From positions 1 through 64,000 of the forward strand of contig NZ_LGQZ01000108.1 of assembly GCF_003116015.1 (NCBI RefSeq): a stretch of DNA of 64,000 nt. Reading direction: 5' to 3'. Each line of letters opens with the position of its first letter. Position 1 is the stretch's first letter. Shown one piece after another: positions 17,230 to 26,400 of the stretch. The notes beneath the pieces were generated by a model, which was not told the DNA's origin, did not search any database, and saw only the letters and a program-made list of their open reading frames with translations. This DNA is from Azospirillum sp. TSO22-1. GTDB taxonomy: Bacteria; Pseudomonadota; Alphaproteobacteria; Azospirillales; Azospirillaceae. The position numbers were made by a program, and so were the translations under genes.

Positions 17230-18891
17230 TCACTCCTTCGTTGGCTTCGGTGGTTGTCGCGCAAGATTGGACCCGCTTTCCGGCGACACGCTGAGGTGGA
17301 TCGTGATGTCCCGACGCCAGTTCCGTGGCTTCCATGCCTTGCCCTGCCAGAGCGCCTTGACGAGGGCGGGCGTCGCCGCGATGGCGTCGGCCACTGCTCC
17401 GGCATAGGCCTTGGACAAGCTCGAGATCCTCACCCTGGGGGTCTCACCGGTCGGCAGGCACCGCCGTTGTAAGAAGAAGCTGCTGCCATGGGACATGAAA
17501 ATGTAGTACCGTCCAGGCGGGATGCTGCCCCCCCTCTCGCTGTTCCCCCTCACCAAGAACTCGGCCTCGGGACCGGAGTCGCTGTAGCGGCAAACCACGG
17601 CATGGTACTCGTTCTCGGAATAGCGGGCGGACGTCGCCAGTATGGAGAGGTGATCGCCCGATAACAACTCGAACTCCACCGGTTCGAAGAACGAAACCTT
17701 GGACAGTGTGACGCGCTCGCCAGCACGCAACGCAATGGCCGTACCCGTCGACTTCGGAGCCTCGATCGCCGAGAAGGTGATCGGGAGAGTCAGGACGAAC
17801 AGGAATGCCAGACCATAGGCGATTCCGAAGATGATCTGCAGGCGATGGTGAGCCCCGTGCATGGCTTGCGCTTGTTTCGGCAGGGGGCGGTCGCTCCATG
17901 CGTAGAGGTGTGCGAGGATACCGCTGGCCAGAACCAGAGCGAGCCATTCGAGAACGATTGGAAAGTCGAAGGTGATGTTCGCCCCGATGGTGTGGACCAG
18001 CACCAGCGAAATGCCAGTCCCGGTCATCAGGCCATTGAGAAAGCGCAGGAAGGGGATCGCCTCCGAGCCTCCGCGCGACGGCGCCAGGGTCGCGGCGCGT
18101 ACGCCGACCGCCGTGGCGGCTGTAAGGAGGGGCCAAACAAAGGAATAGGTCACGAGGTTGGTGCTTTGCTCAGGGATGTCGGTCAGGGATTTGGCCTCGG
18201 CCGCGACGAAGATGAAGACCAGGAGCGGCAGCAGCAGCGTGAAGAAGACGGTGAGCCATCCCGTCCGGAGCAAGGCGCCGACGCATTCGGCGGTGGTGTC
18301 GTAGTGCAGCCCAAGCGGAAGGTTCTTGGTCTGGATGAAGAAGCCGAAAATCCCGGCGAACAGGGCGCTGATCAGGAGAACTCCCAACCCGTCCGCATTG
18401 AACAGCTTCAGCCCGGGAAGCGTAGCTCCGCAGAGGGTGACCAGCAAGGCCAGGGTGACGCCGGTCGACCTGGCGATCGGCCCTATGCCCCGCGGTAGGG
18501 ACGCGCCATACGTGATGCCCAGGCGGATCGCGCCGAAGTAGTGCCCGAGACGTCTCATGAAAGGCGCTGAACGGTCGGCGGCGTCGACACCGGCGCGCGT
18601 CAGGCCTCCCAACAGCCGATAGGCGTTGGCGCGCAGGCGCTTGTCGCTCGACGCGATCTCCTCGCGGATCCGATGGATTGCCTGCTTCTGCCGTTCGGGC
18701 GGCAGCCTCTGGATTTCTTCGACGGTGGTCGTGCGGACGAGCTTGGAGTCGTCGACGACGGCGCGTGTCAGCATCTTCTCCAAGCCATTGTCGGTCCCCA
18801 GGACCGCGTAGGCGACGCATGCGCGTGCGCGCAGATGCTCATCCTCGCGCGTGGCATAGGAGTCCACGATCTTCTCGAGCAGGTCGGGCAC
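17230..18891 (-). CDS. HEAT-like repeat and multi-TM membrane protein
   Basis: 553 residues; GTG start at 18891 with GAGGAG nine bases upstream and an 18-base gap after the nSTAND gene, so third in that operon. Residues 1-115 are helical HEAT-like repeats (LRARACVAYAVLGTDNGLEK, then DDSKLVRTTTVEEIQRLPPE and LRANAYRLLGGL). About seven membrane helices follow (roughly 145-400; for example GVLLISALFAGIFGFFI and FFTLLLPLLVFIFVAA). The C-terminal ~140 residues are soluble, probably beta-rich, with TALRAGERVTLSK-type strands, a paired-cysteine segment and a GGSIPPGRYYIFMS loop. Not a recognised family. Placed after an nSTAND ATPase and a TIR-SIR2 protein, it is a candidate membrane effector, pore or anchor. 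Confidence 0.75.
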   Translation of the reverse strand: MPDLLEKIVDSYATREDEHLRARACVAYAVLGTDNGLEKMLTRAVVDDSKLVRTTTVEEIQRLPPERQKQAIHRIREEIASSDKRLRANAYRLLGGLTRAGVDAADRSAPFMRRLGHYFGAIRLGITYGASLPRGIGPIARSTGVTLALLVTLCGATLPGLKLFNADGLGVLLISALFAGIFGFFIQTKNLPLGLHYDTTAECVGALLRTGWLTVFFTLLLPLLVFIFVAAEAKSLTDIPEQSTNLVTYSFVWPLLTAATAVGVRAATLAPSRGGSEAIPFLRFLNGLMTGTGISLVLVHTIGANITFDFPIVLEWLALVLASGILAHLYAWSDRPLPKQAQAMHGAHHRLQIIFGIAYGLAFLFVLTLPITFSAIEAPKSTGTAIALRAGERVTLSKVSFFEPVEFELLSGDHLSILATSARYSENEYHAVVCRYSDSGPEAEFLVRGNSERGGSIPPGRYYIFMSHGSSFFLQRRCLPTGETPRVRISSLSKAYAGAVADAIAATPALVKALWQGKAWKPRNWRRDITIHLSVSPESGSNLARQPPKPTKE

Positions 18892-18909
18892 GGCGCGTCA
18901 CTCCTCAAT

Positions 18910-20781
18910 CTACCCGGGATCCGTGGATTCCAGCTGGCGAAAGCGTGCGGCCCAGTGTTCGAGCGCCTCGCGACCCTTGCCGCATTCCAGCGCGCTGCGG
19001 AACATCACCGCGGCCGACCAAGCGTCCCAAACGACCCGATCGCGGTTCTCGTCCAGCGCCTCGAAACCTGCGGCGGCCAGTCCGGTCTCAGCGAGTTCTC
19101 CGCCCCTGCTGGTCTCCCGCATGCGGGTCAGCCAGCGCAGGGCGCTGCGGAACCGGTACCCGCCAGGGTTCTCGCTCATCGATTCCTTGATGTGGTCGAG
19201 GATGGGGTGAATCAGGAATTCGTGGGTGATCTCCGCGAAGTAGCCGCCGAGGCGCGGCTCGATCCGCAGGATGTTTCGCTTCTTGAGCTGCTCGATGAGC
19301 CGTTCGCGCAGTTCCTGCCGACGGAACGGCGCAGCGATCAGTTGGGACTGCTCGACAATGTTGCGGGTGCCCTGCGGGGTGATCAACGGCTCCAGGATCT
19401 CGATGATCTCCTCCTGATCCTCCCGGGAGTGGGAGGCGAGGGTGTCCTTGAAATAGTTGGAGAGGATGGCGGCCGTCCCACCGAGCACGTTCTCGAAGGT
19501 GTCGAGGTCGATCGTCATCGACTCGCCCGGCGCGGCACTGTCCTTCAGCACCCGGGCGAGACGGTGCCCCGTGTGGTCCCACAGCTTCTCGCAGACGATC
19601 TGCACCTGTGAGGGCTCGATGTAGCGTCCCTCGCGGGTCAGGTCGTCGACGATGCGCGCGAAGCAACCGTCGGAGTAATCGTACCCGTAGAACTGCGCGG
19701 GCAGACGGATCACCGTTTCAGCATCGCTTCGCAGCAGTGGTCCGAGATGGTAGCTCGACCGTTCCAGCGACCCGGCGAAGGCCCGGATGGCATCCAGCTG
19801 TGCGACGTACTCGTTGCGCATCGACAGCACGATCCGCAGGGGAAGCGGCTGCACGCCGGCAGGCGCGCCCGACGCCGCGGTGCCGTAGGCGAGCAGCGCC
19901 TGCATCTCCGCAAACAGGGCTTCGCGCAGCCGCCAGTCCGGCCCGTCGCCGTCGGCCGCCTGTTGGATCCCGCGGTCGGTGAAAAGCGTGAACAGCTCCT
20001 CGAATTGGTCGATGATGAGGACCACGCCATAGCCGGGCTGGGTGTCCCCCCACAGCTCGAACAGGTTGCGGAAGAATGGCAGAAGCCCAAACACGGGAAG
20101 GTTGATGTCGCTCATCCAGTCGTCGTACGCCGCCCGTGCCCTCTGTCCGTCCAGGGACTCCGCCAGCTGGCACAGCCCGGTCTCCTCATCGATTCGAAGG
20201 GACGGCTCGGCGTCGGGCTCCGTCAGCAGGCACTGCACGTGCTGCCGGAACTGCTGGGCCGTGTGAATGCCGCGCAGCAGGTAGCAGAACATCGGCTCGG
20301 TCCAGACGGCGGCGCTTCCGTCCTGCCGGAACGGGGCGACCAGCGTGCGGCGCAGGCTCGAGGCCTTCGGCAGCTCCTGGAAGAACCGCTGGACCTCGCC
20401 CAGCGTGGCATCGTTGAGGTCGGGCGCGACGGCCAGCAGCCGCCGGATCGCCGCGGCCTCGAAGCTGGGCGGCGGCAGCAGCTGCCGGAGGGCGCCGCAC
20501 TGGATCGCCTGGATCGGATGGCTCTGCGGGCGCACCGTCACGCATCGCCAGCCTCGCGTCTCCAGCAGCGGCACGACCTTGGCGTTCAGCAGCGAGGTCT
20601 TCCCGGTGCCGGAGGCCGCGTGCAGGACGGACAGCCGGGACGACAGGATGCACGCGATGACCTGTTCGGCGTTGTGGTCGCGGCCGAAGAACAGGTGTGC
20701 GTCCTCGAGCTGGTAGCTCTCCGCGCCCTTGTAAGGCTTGGTGTCGGTCACCCGGGAACTGATCGGCTCGGCACCGGTCAT
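18910..20781 (-). CDS. nSTAND1-type signalling ATPase
   Basis: 623-residue STAND-class NTPase. It opens with a short linker and then the nSTAND1 hallmark LFFGRDHNAEQ, with Walker A ASGTGKTSLL at residues 56-65. The Walker B/sensor block VVLIIDQFEELFTLF lies near residue 255. The second half is helical (winged-helix-like DLTREGRYIEPSQVQIVCEK, then FLIHPILDHIKESM) without clear repeats. STAND proteins act as ATP-dependent switches that oligomerise on sensing a ligand, in immunity and signalling. The start overlaps the TIR-SIR2 stop (ATGA, 20778-20781), so they are translationally coupled. It lacks its own effector domain; the neighbours probably supply it. Confidence 0.85.
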   Translation of the reverse strand: MTGAEPISSRVTDTKPYKGAESYQLEDAHLFFGRDHNAEQVIACILSSRLSVLHAASGTGKTSLLNAKVVPLLETRGWRCVTVRPQSHPIQAIQCGALRQLLPPPSFEAAAIRRLLAVAPDLNDATLGEVQRFFQELPKASSLRRTLVAPFRQDGSAAVWTEPMFCYLLRGIHTAQQFRQHVQCLLTEPDAEPSLRIDEETGLCQLAESLDGQRARAAYDDWMSDINLPVFGLLPFFRNLFELWGDTQPGYGVVLIIDQFEELFTLFTDRGIQQAADGDGPDWRLREALFAEMQALLAYGTAASGAPAGVQPLPLRIVLSMRNEYVAQLDAIRAFAGSLERSSYHLGPLLRSDAETVIRLPAQFYGYDYSDGCFARIVDDLTREGRYIEPSQVQIVCEKLWDHTGHRLARVLKDSAAPGESMTIDLDTFENVLGGTAAILSNYFKDTLASHSREDQEEIIEILEPLITPQGTRNIVEQSQLIAAPFRRQELRERLIEQLKKRNILRIEPRLGGYFAEITHEFLIHPILDHIKESMSENPGGYRFRSALRWLTRMRETSRGGELAETGLAAAGFEALDENRDRVVWDAWSAAVMFRSALECGKGREALEHWAARFRQLESTDPG

Positions 20782-22346
20782 GCGTTGCCTCCGTGTCCGT
20801 GCAACTCGTCGGTGAGGGTTTGGAGGAACAGGTCCGGGCTGACGTCCAGCATCTGGATGCCGAAGCGGCTGAACTGCATCACGATGTCCTTGAGTGTCCC
20901 ATCCAGCCGCCAGTTGGGATCGTTGAGCAGGACGCCGCGATCGAGGAACGTGTAACGCCGCAGCATGCCGCCCTGCTCGAAGCTCTCCTTCAGCAGGCTG
21001 CTGTACGCCTGGTGGAATGTGGAGCAGAGCACGCTGCATCCGAAGACCAGTGTCGGCCGCGTGGACAGCCATTCGCGAATGCGTGGCGGAATGAGGTCCT
21101 GCGCGGCCGAAAGCTCGAAATACTGCTTCGTCGTCATCGCCACGGTGTTCGGGATGTCGTACGAGCCGTGGTACTTGAACAGCACACAGCCCTGCACCGA
21201 CGCGAAGGAGAGGTCGCCCACCAGACGGACGTTGCCGTGCCCGTACGATTGATGCGGCAGCGTCGGTGCGTACTCCTCCTGTGGCAGGCTCGCGAACAGG
21301 TTGGCGAAATCGCGCGGGTGGCCGGTGACCGTCTCGCTGCGACCGGCGGCGGCGGCGGTGATCCGGAAACGTCCCTCGTCAAGGCGCACAGCCTCGAACG
21401 CCGTCGCGTAGAGGCGGCGGTTCTGCAGGTTGACGACGACCCGCGTGAAAGGTACCTGTCGGAACAGCAGGGCGCTCTCCAGGAGCGTGTCGACGTTGAG
21501 GTTGAACAGAAGCGGTGTCTCACGCCGTGGACGCGGCGCCGTTATTCCGTTGATGACGCCGCGGACGAGCCGCGCCACTTCGGCATAGACCAGCACCTCC
21601 GATGGCTGCGCGCGCAACATGCGCTCGATCAGGAATTCCTCCAGCGCCCCAAGCCCCTGGCGCGCCTCCACATAGCCGCCCGAGATGTCGAGTGAGGGCA
21701 GCAGCCCGTCGTGTTCAGGAGACACCACGCCGAACTGGCTCAGGAAGAGCTTCGAAAGATCCCATGGTCCCGGCGGGCCGTCCTGCCCCTGGAGGGTGCT
21801 GTGCGGTCCGAACACCAGGTTCAACCGCCCGTTCCGGGCGCCCGACATCCGGATGTACTCCATCGCGTCGTGAACCAAGTTCACGTCACCCGTCGGCGGG
21901 GCAGCGGAAGCCGCAGGTCGGCGACGCGGCTTGATCGTGCGGACGATCTGGCTGATGGGCTCGTCCTCGTCCGATGCGCTGACGAAGATGATCGGATTCA
22001 GCGTCTTGATCATCAGCAAACGGTCGTCGCGCGCGTCCGGAAGCAGCGCCGGGATCAGTCGGATCCCCTCGGCCTGCGCGCGCTGCAAGGCGACGCTGAT
22101 CTCCCATTCCTGGGTATTGCCGAGCCCGTGCGGGCCATAGAACACGACGAAGGCCCGAGTCAGACGCAAAGCTTGATCAAGCAGGCTATTGACAGGATCG
22201 CCTCCAGCGATGAACTCGCTGTCAAGCCCGACTTCAAGTTCACGCTTTCTCAGCTCTTCAGCCACGCGCCGAACGAAAACCTGATCGCTGTGGTTGTGAA
22301 TCAGGAATACGTCGGTCGCCTTGGGCTTATGAAGATCCGCTTCCAT
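20778..22346 (-). CDS. TIR-SIR2 fusion protein, putative NAD-processing immune effector
   Basis: 522 residues. The start at 22346 has GGGAAG six bases upstream and a TATAAT-like box about 50 bases further. Residues about 10-135 form a bacterial TIR domain (TDVFLIHNHSDQVFVRRVAE, FYGPHGLGNTQEWEI), with Glu82 as the likely NADase glutamate. Residues about 160-505 match the SIR2-like fold of defence NADases: FNLNVDTLLES (Asn284-Asp286, like the TNYD motif), VLFKYHGSYDIPN (His393) and LVFGCSVLCSTFHQA. The Asn and His expected for NAD hydrolysis are kept. Joining TIR and SIR2 in one chain is unusual; Thoeris keeps them in separate proteins. It leads an operon with the nSTAND ATPase and membrane protein and is divergent from a second TIR operon. 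Confidence 0.85.
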   Translation of the reverse strand: MEADLHKPKATDVFLIHNHSDQVFVRRVAEELRKRELEVGLDSEFIAGGDPVNSLLDQALRLTRAFVVFYGPHGLGNTQEWEISVALQRAQAEGIRLIPALLPDARDDRLLMIKTLNPIIFVSASDEDEPISQIVRTIKPRRRPAASAAPPTGDVNLVHDAMEYIRMSGARNGRLNLVFGPHSTLQGQDGPPGPWDLSKLFLSQFGVVSPEHDGLLPSLDISGGYVEARQGLGALEEFLIERMLRAQPSEVLVYAEVARLVRGVINGITAPRPRRETPLLFNLNVDTLLESALLFRQVPFTRVVVNLQNRRLYATAFEAVRLDEGRFRITAAAAGRSETVTGHPRDFANLFASLPQEEYAPTLPHQSYGHGNVRLVGDLSFASVQGCVLFKYHGSYDIPNTVAMTTKQYFELSAAQDLIPPRIREWLSTRPTLVFGCSVLCSTFHQAYSSLLKESFEQGGMLRRYTFLDRGVLLNDPNWRLDGTLKDIVMQFSRFGIQMLDVSPDLFLQTLTDELHGHGGNA

Positions 22347-22802
22347 GTTCGTCTTCCCGATGACGATATCCGCATTATGTGGCTGATCAAGATAAAGTAT
22401 TATACGAAATGGGATCCGATGCAAGACGCGCCGTTGGAGGCTTCTCCAAATTAGGCTGAATGATCGGCTGCGCCGCTTCTTGCGCATATTATTGTATGAC
22501 GCATGTCGCTTGACAGCGGCAAGACTTGCCGATTTGGAACATGCGCCGGCGCGTTTGCGGTGCTGGCCTTCGGGAGGCGGAGTTCCGCGGCCGCCCGGTG
22601 CCGTCGGTTCCGGCGGTCAGACCCTGCGGACCATCTGCCCGAGGCCGCGGCAAGGGGATCGCCGGTCTCGGCTGACCCGGGGGATAACCACCAACCGCAG
22701 GCCGCATCTCGCTGTTTGCGTGCTTGCATTTCTGCAGGGGTTCTGCTGCTTATTCAGCAGTGGGTTGTGGGGATCCCGATACGGAACGCTTTAGCCCATG
22801 GT
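22347..22802. other. Divergent promoter region of the two TIR operons
   Basis: Contains ATTATA at 22399-22404 (a minus-strand TATAAT, about 53 bases before the TIR-SIR2 start) and an AT-rich spot at 22484-22498 (GCATATTATTGTATGAC). The part from 22500 to 22790 is GC-rich. No additional convincing gene is seen; a 72-residue antisense frame at 22489-22707 is proline/arginine-rich and was not accepted. Confidence 0.45.
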
Positions 22803-23444
22803 ATGGTGGACATCGTGGATGGCGCGGCTATGGACATTTATCACTGTTTCATCAGCTATCCGTGCATTCCTTCCATTGAAGGTTTTGTTGAAGACCTGCG
22901 CCGCACCCTCATCCTTCACCTGAATCGGCACTTTCCCACCCGGGTTGACGACAAACACGTTTTCCTCGACAGGAAGCGGTTGGAGGCGGGGGAGTTATAT
23001 GACGAGACCCTGTGCCAGACGATTTGCCGAAGCGTCTGCATGATCGTCGTCTACTGTCCGCAATACGGCAGCCGGAATTATTGCAAGAAAGAGTACAGCG
23101 CGATGCGGCTGGTCGAGCACAGGCGGTCGTCGCTGCATCAAAGCAGCAATGGTTTGATTATTCCCTTGGTCGTTGGCGGAAGGGCGGAGGATGTTCCGCA
23201 GGAAATAAAGCGCCGACACCATCGCGATTTTTCGCGGTGCCTCATCGGCCGGCCAGGGGTAATGGAAAGCAAGAAATTCAGCGGTTACGTTGACGAGATC
23301 GCGACCTATATCCTGGATCGCTATAGAGAACTCGATGGGCATATGCAAAATGCATTTGGATTCTGCAGTGAATTCGAGAGCCTTGAAAGCCTGAACGGGG
23401 ATGATTGGGCTGAGCACCGCCCTCGCTTTGTCTTTCGTGATTGA
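22803..23444 (+). CDS. Stand-alone TIR domain protein
   Basis: 213 residues. The start at 22803 (MVDIVDGAAM) or at 22830 (MDIYHCFISYP) cannot be decided by ribosome sites, both of which are weak. The protein is one TIR domain (about 11-150) plus a helical tail: IYHCFISYP, VFLDRKRLEAGELYDETL, MIVVYCPQYGSRNYCKKEYS, with Glu97 in the WC..E-like position expected for NAD cleavage. The tail ends FESLESLNGDDWAEHRPRF. TIR-only proteins serve as ligand-making sensors in Thoeris-type systems. The gene stops 11 bases before the giant NLR-like gene, so the two are coupled. Base composition is clearly lower in GC than the kdp or PKS genes. Confidence 0.85.
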   Translation: MVDIVDGAAMDIYHCFISYPCIPSIEGFVEDLRRTLILHLNRHFPTRVDDKHVFLDRKRLEAGELYDETLCQTICRSVCMIVVYCPQYGSRNYCKKEYSAMRLVEHRRSSLHQSSNGLIIPLVVGGRAEDVPQEIKRRHHRDFSRCLIGRPGVMESKKFSGYVDEIATYILDRYRELDGHMQNAFGFCSEFESLESLNGDDWAEHRPRFVFRD

Positions 23445-23455
23445 GGGGATTGGGC

Positions 23456-26400
23456 ATGGCGGCGGGGAATATTATCACATTCTATTCATACAAAGGCGGC
23501 ACCGGGCGGAGCATGACTCTGGCCAACATTGCGTGCCTCTTGCTCAAGCAGGGAAAGTCGGTCTTAGCCATCGATTGGGATCTTGAAGCCCCGGGGCTAC
23601 ACCGCTTCTTTGCTCCACTCCTCAAACCAGAAATGGCGGAGGAAGCGCGGCTGAATCAGTTTCCGGGTATTATCGACTTGTTCGAATACCTTGATGACAT
23701 CGTGCCGCAAGAGGGAAATCCAGAGAATTGGAAGGCAGCAGAGGGAAGCGTCGCCAATCTTCCGCTTCATGAATACTTTCTGCCAGCGGAGACTCCGGGG
23801 CTGCACCTAATAAAGGCTGGCCGCTTTGATGACTCCTATCCGAGCCGGATCGCCCGCTTCGACTGGGAAGGCCTGTTCAATCGCTCTCCCTACCTGTTCC
23901 ACGCCTTCGGCCGTCGCTTGGCCAGCCAATTCGATTATGTGCTGATCGACTCACGCACCGGTCTGACCGACACCAGTGGTATCTGCACCATGCTGATGCC
24001 CGACAAGCTGGTCGTTGTGTTCACCACCAACCGACAGAGCTTGCTCGGAATCCAGCGCATGGTCGAGAGAGTGATCGACTATCGCATCACCTCGGGTGAT
24101 CCGAGGCCGCTTGGCGTCTTTCCCCTGCCATCGAGGATCGAGCCGACCCACCCGGATCTTAAGAAGCAATGGCGGTTCGAGGCTGAAGGCGTCGCCTTCC
24201 AGCCGTTGTTTGAGGAACTCTTCAAGAAGATATACGATCTGGAGATGTGCGATCTGACGGACTATTTTAATCAGGTCCAGATCCCGCATGTCCCTTACTA
24301 TGCCTACGGCGAAACCATCGCGGTGCGCGACGAGCATCCCGACCGGCTGTCGATGACCAGTGCTTATGAGGACTTTCTGGAGCGCCTGATCGTTCAGTTT
24401 GCCGCGAGCGACGACCTGGAAACGGCGAGGCGCGAAAACGCCCGGGTGGCGACACGGGAACGGCTGGAGGCGTTGTTCGCCGGCTTGAACGAGGGTGAGC
24501 CGGAGCGGGTTCTGGACCTCTTCCTGACCCTGATCGAGTTGAGCGACGAGAACAAGATCCAGGGCGTTCCTCGGCCCATGGACTACTTTTCGTCAGGCGA
24601 CGAGCAGGGCTGGGTGGACCGGCTGCTGCAGACCGGGGCGCTCCGCCAGGATGCCGGAACGATCACCATCGCCGACGAGGCGCTGTGCGATGACTTCGTG
24701 CCGCTCCTGCGCCATGTGAAGGAACGGTGGAACTTGCTGGAAAACCGCCGGCGCACCCGATTCGAGAAGTTGGCCCAGTTGCGCCGCTCCGAACTCAGCA
24801 CGGCAAGCCACGACGTCTACCTGAGCTGTTCGCACACCGACGAGGCGGAAATCGCGCCGGTGCTTGAGGCACTCCGTCGCCGCGGCGTCTCGGTGTTCCT
24901 CAACCGGCAGGACTTTCAGGACGAAGCGGGCATTGCAACAAGGCTGAACGAGGCGCTGGGAACCAGCAAGATACTGGTGGCGTGGTATTCCCGGCACTAT
25001 GCCATCTCTCGCAACCGTCAATGGGAACTGACGGCCGCCTGCCTCGCCGGAGCGGCGGAAGGATCCGTGTCGTCCCGAGTTGTCGTGATCAATCCCGAAG
25101 GTGACGACGCGCACATCCTTCCGCCTGAACTGAGGGACTCACACCTGCTGCGCAAGGACGACGTGGAAGCAACCTCCCGGTGGATCGCGGAGCGTGCGGC
25201 GGCGGTGTCCGCACCATTGGGCGCCGTCGTTCCGCTCACGGGCGGGAAATGGCATGGCCCGCGGCGCCTGTCGTCCAGCCGCTTCGTCGGGCGTTCGGTC
25301 GAAATGTGGCGGCTGCACGGCATCCTGCGCGGAAGATCCGCGGCCCTCCTCGGGGACAGCCGTGCGAGGACGGTCATGGTGCAGGGCTTGGGCGGCATCG
25401 GCAAATCGCTGCTGGCCGAGGAATACGCGCTGCGCTTCAGCATGGCGTATCCCGGCGGGATCTTCTGGCTGAACGCCGCCGGCGACGATTTCGCGCGTCA
25501 AGTCGTCGACGTCGCCATGCATCTGGATTTGCCCGTGGCCGACCTGCCGGTCGAGCGGGTCAGGGGGCTGCTGGAACAACACCTGCTGGGCTTGGGGCCG
25601 TATCTCTGGATTGTCGACGACCTTCTCAGCACGGCGAACGGCGATGAATTCGTCAAGTGGCTCGCCCCCACCGCCAATGGAAGCACGCTCATCACCACCC
25701 GCGGCTCCAAGTTCGAGGGAACCTTCAGCACCCTGTCCCTGAACACGCTCAGCCCAGACGAGGCATTGGCGCTTCTGACACGAAAGCATCCACCGCGCAC
25801 GGATGGCGAACGTCGCCACGCCGAGGAGATCGCACGGATGCTAGGCAACCACGCCTTGGCGCTCGATGTGGCAGGCTCTGCGGTTGCCCTGATGGGCTAC
25901 TCGGATTTCCTGGAGCAGTTGGGCGATCAGTCCGCCGACGTCCTCGATCTGGCTGCTGAGATCTCTTTGATAGACGGCCATGAGTCCAGCATCGCCGCGA
26001 CCCTGTTGCGAAGCGTCGAGCGGCTCGAACCGTCGGGTCTGCAGGTGCTGCAGCTTGCCAGTCTGATCGCGGCGGAACCAATTCCAAACGAATTGATCTT
26101 TGCCGTCTTCGCGCGCCTCGAGACGGATGAGAGACGCGGCCGCAGGCAGGCCTTGCGTGCCCTTGCCGCGGTGGAACGCGAGTCCTTGGGCCAGTTCGCC
26201 GCCAACCTCGGCCTGCGGGTCCACTCGCTGGTCAGCCGTGCCGTCCGGTACCGGTTCCCGCCCGTGCCCGCGTTGCGGGCAGCGGCGGTGGAGGTGCTGA
26301 ACACGGTGTTGCAACGGGTTGAAGATGCGCGCGCTCATGCGGGTCTGACCGACTGGCTGCCGCATGCCCGCGCCCTGTGCGAGCAGGCGGAGGATGCCGC

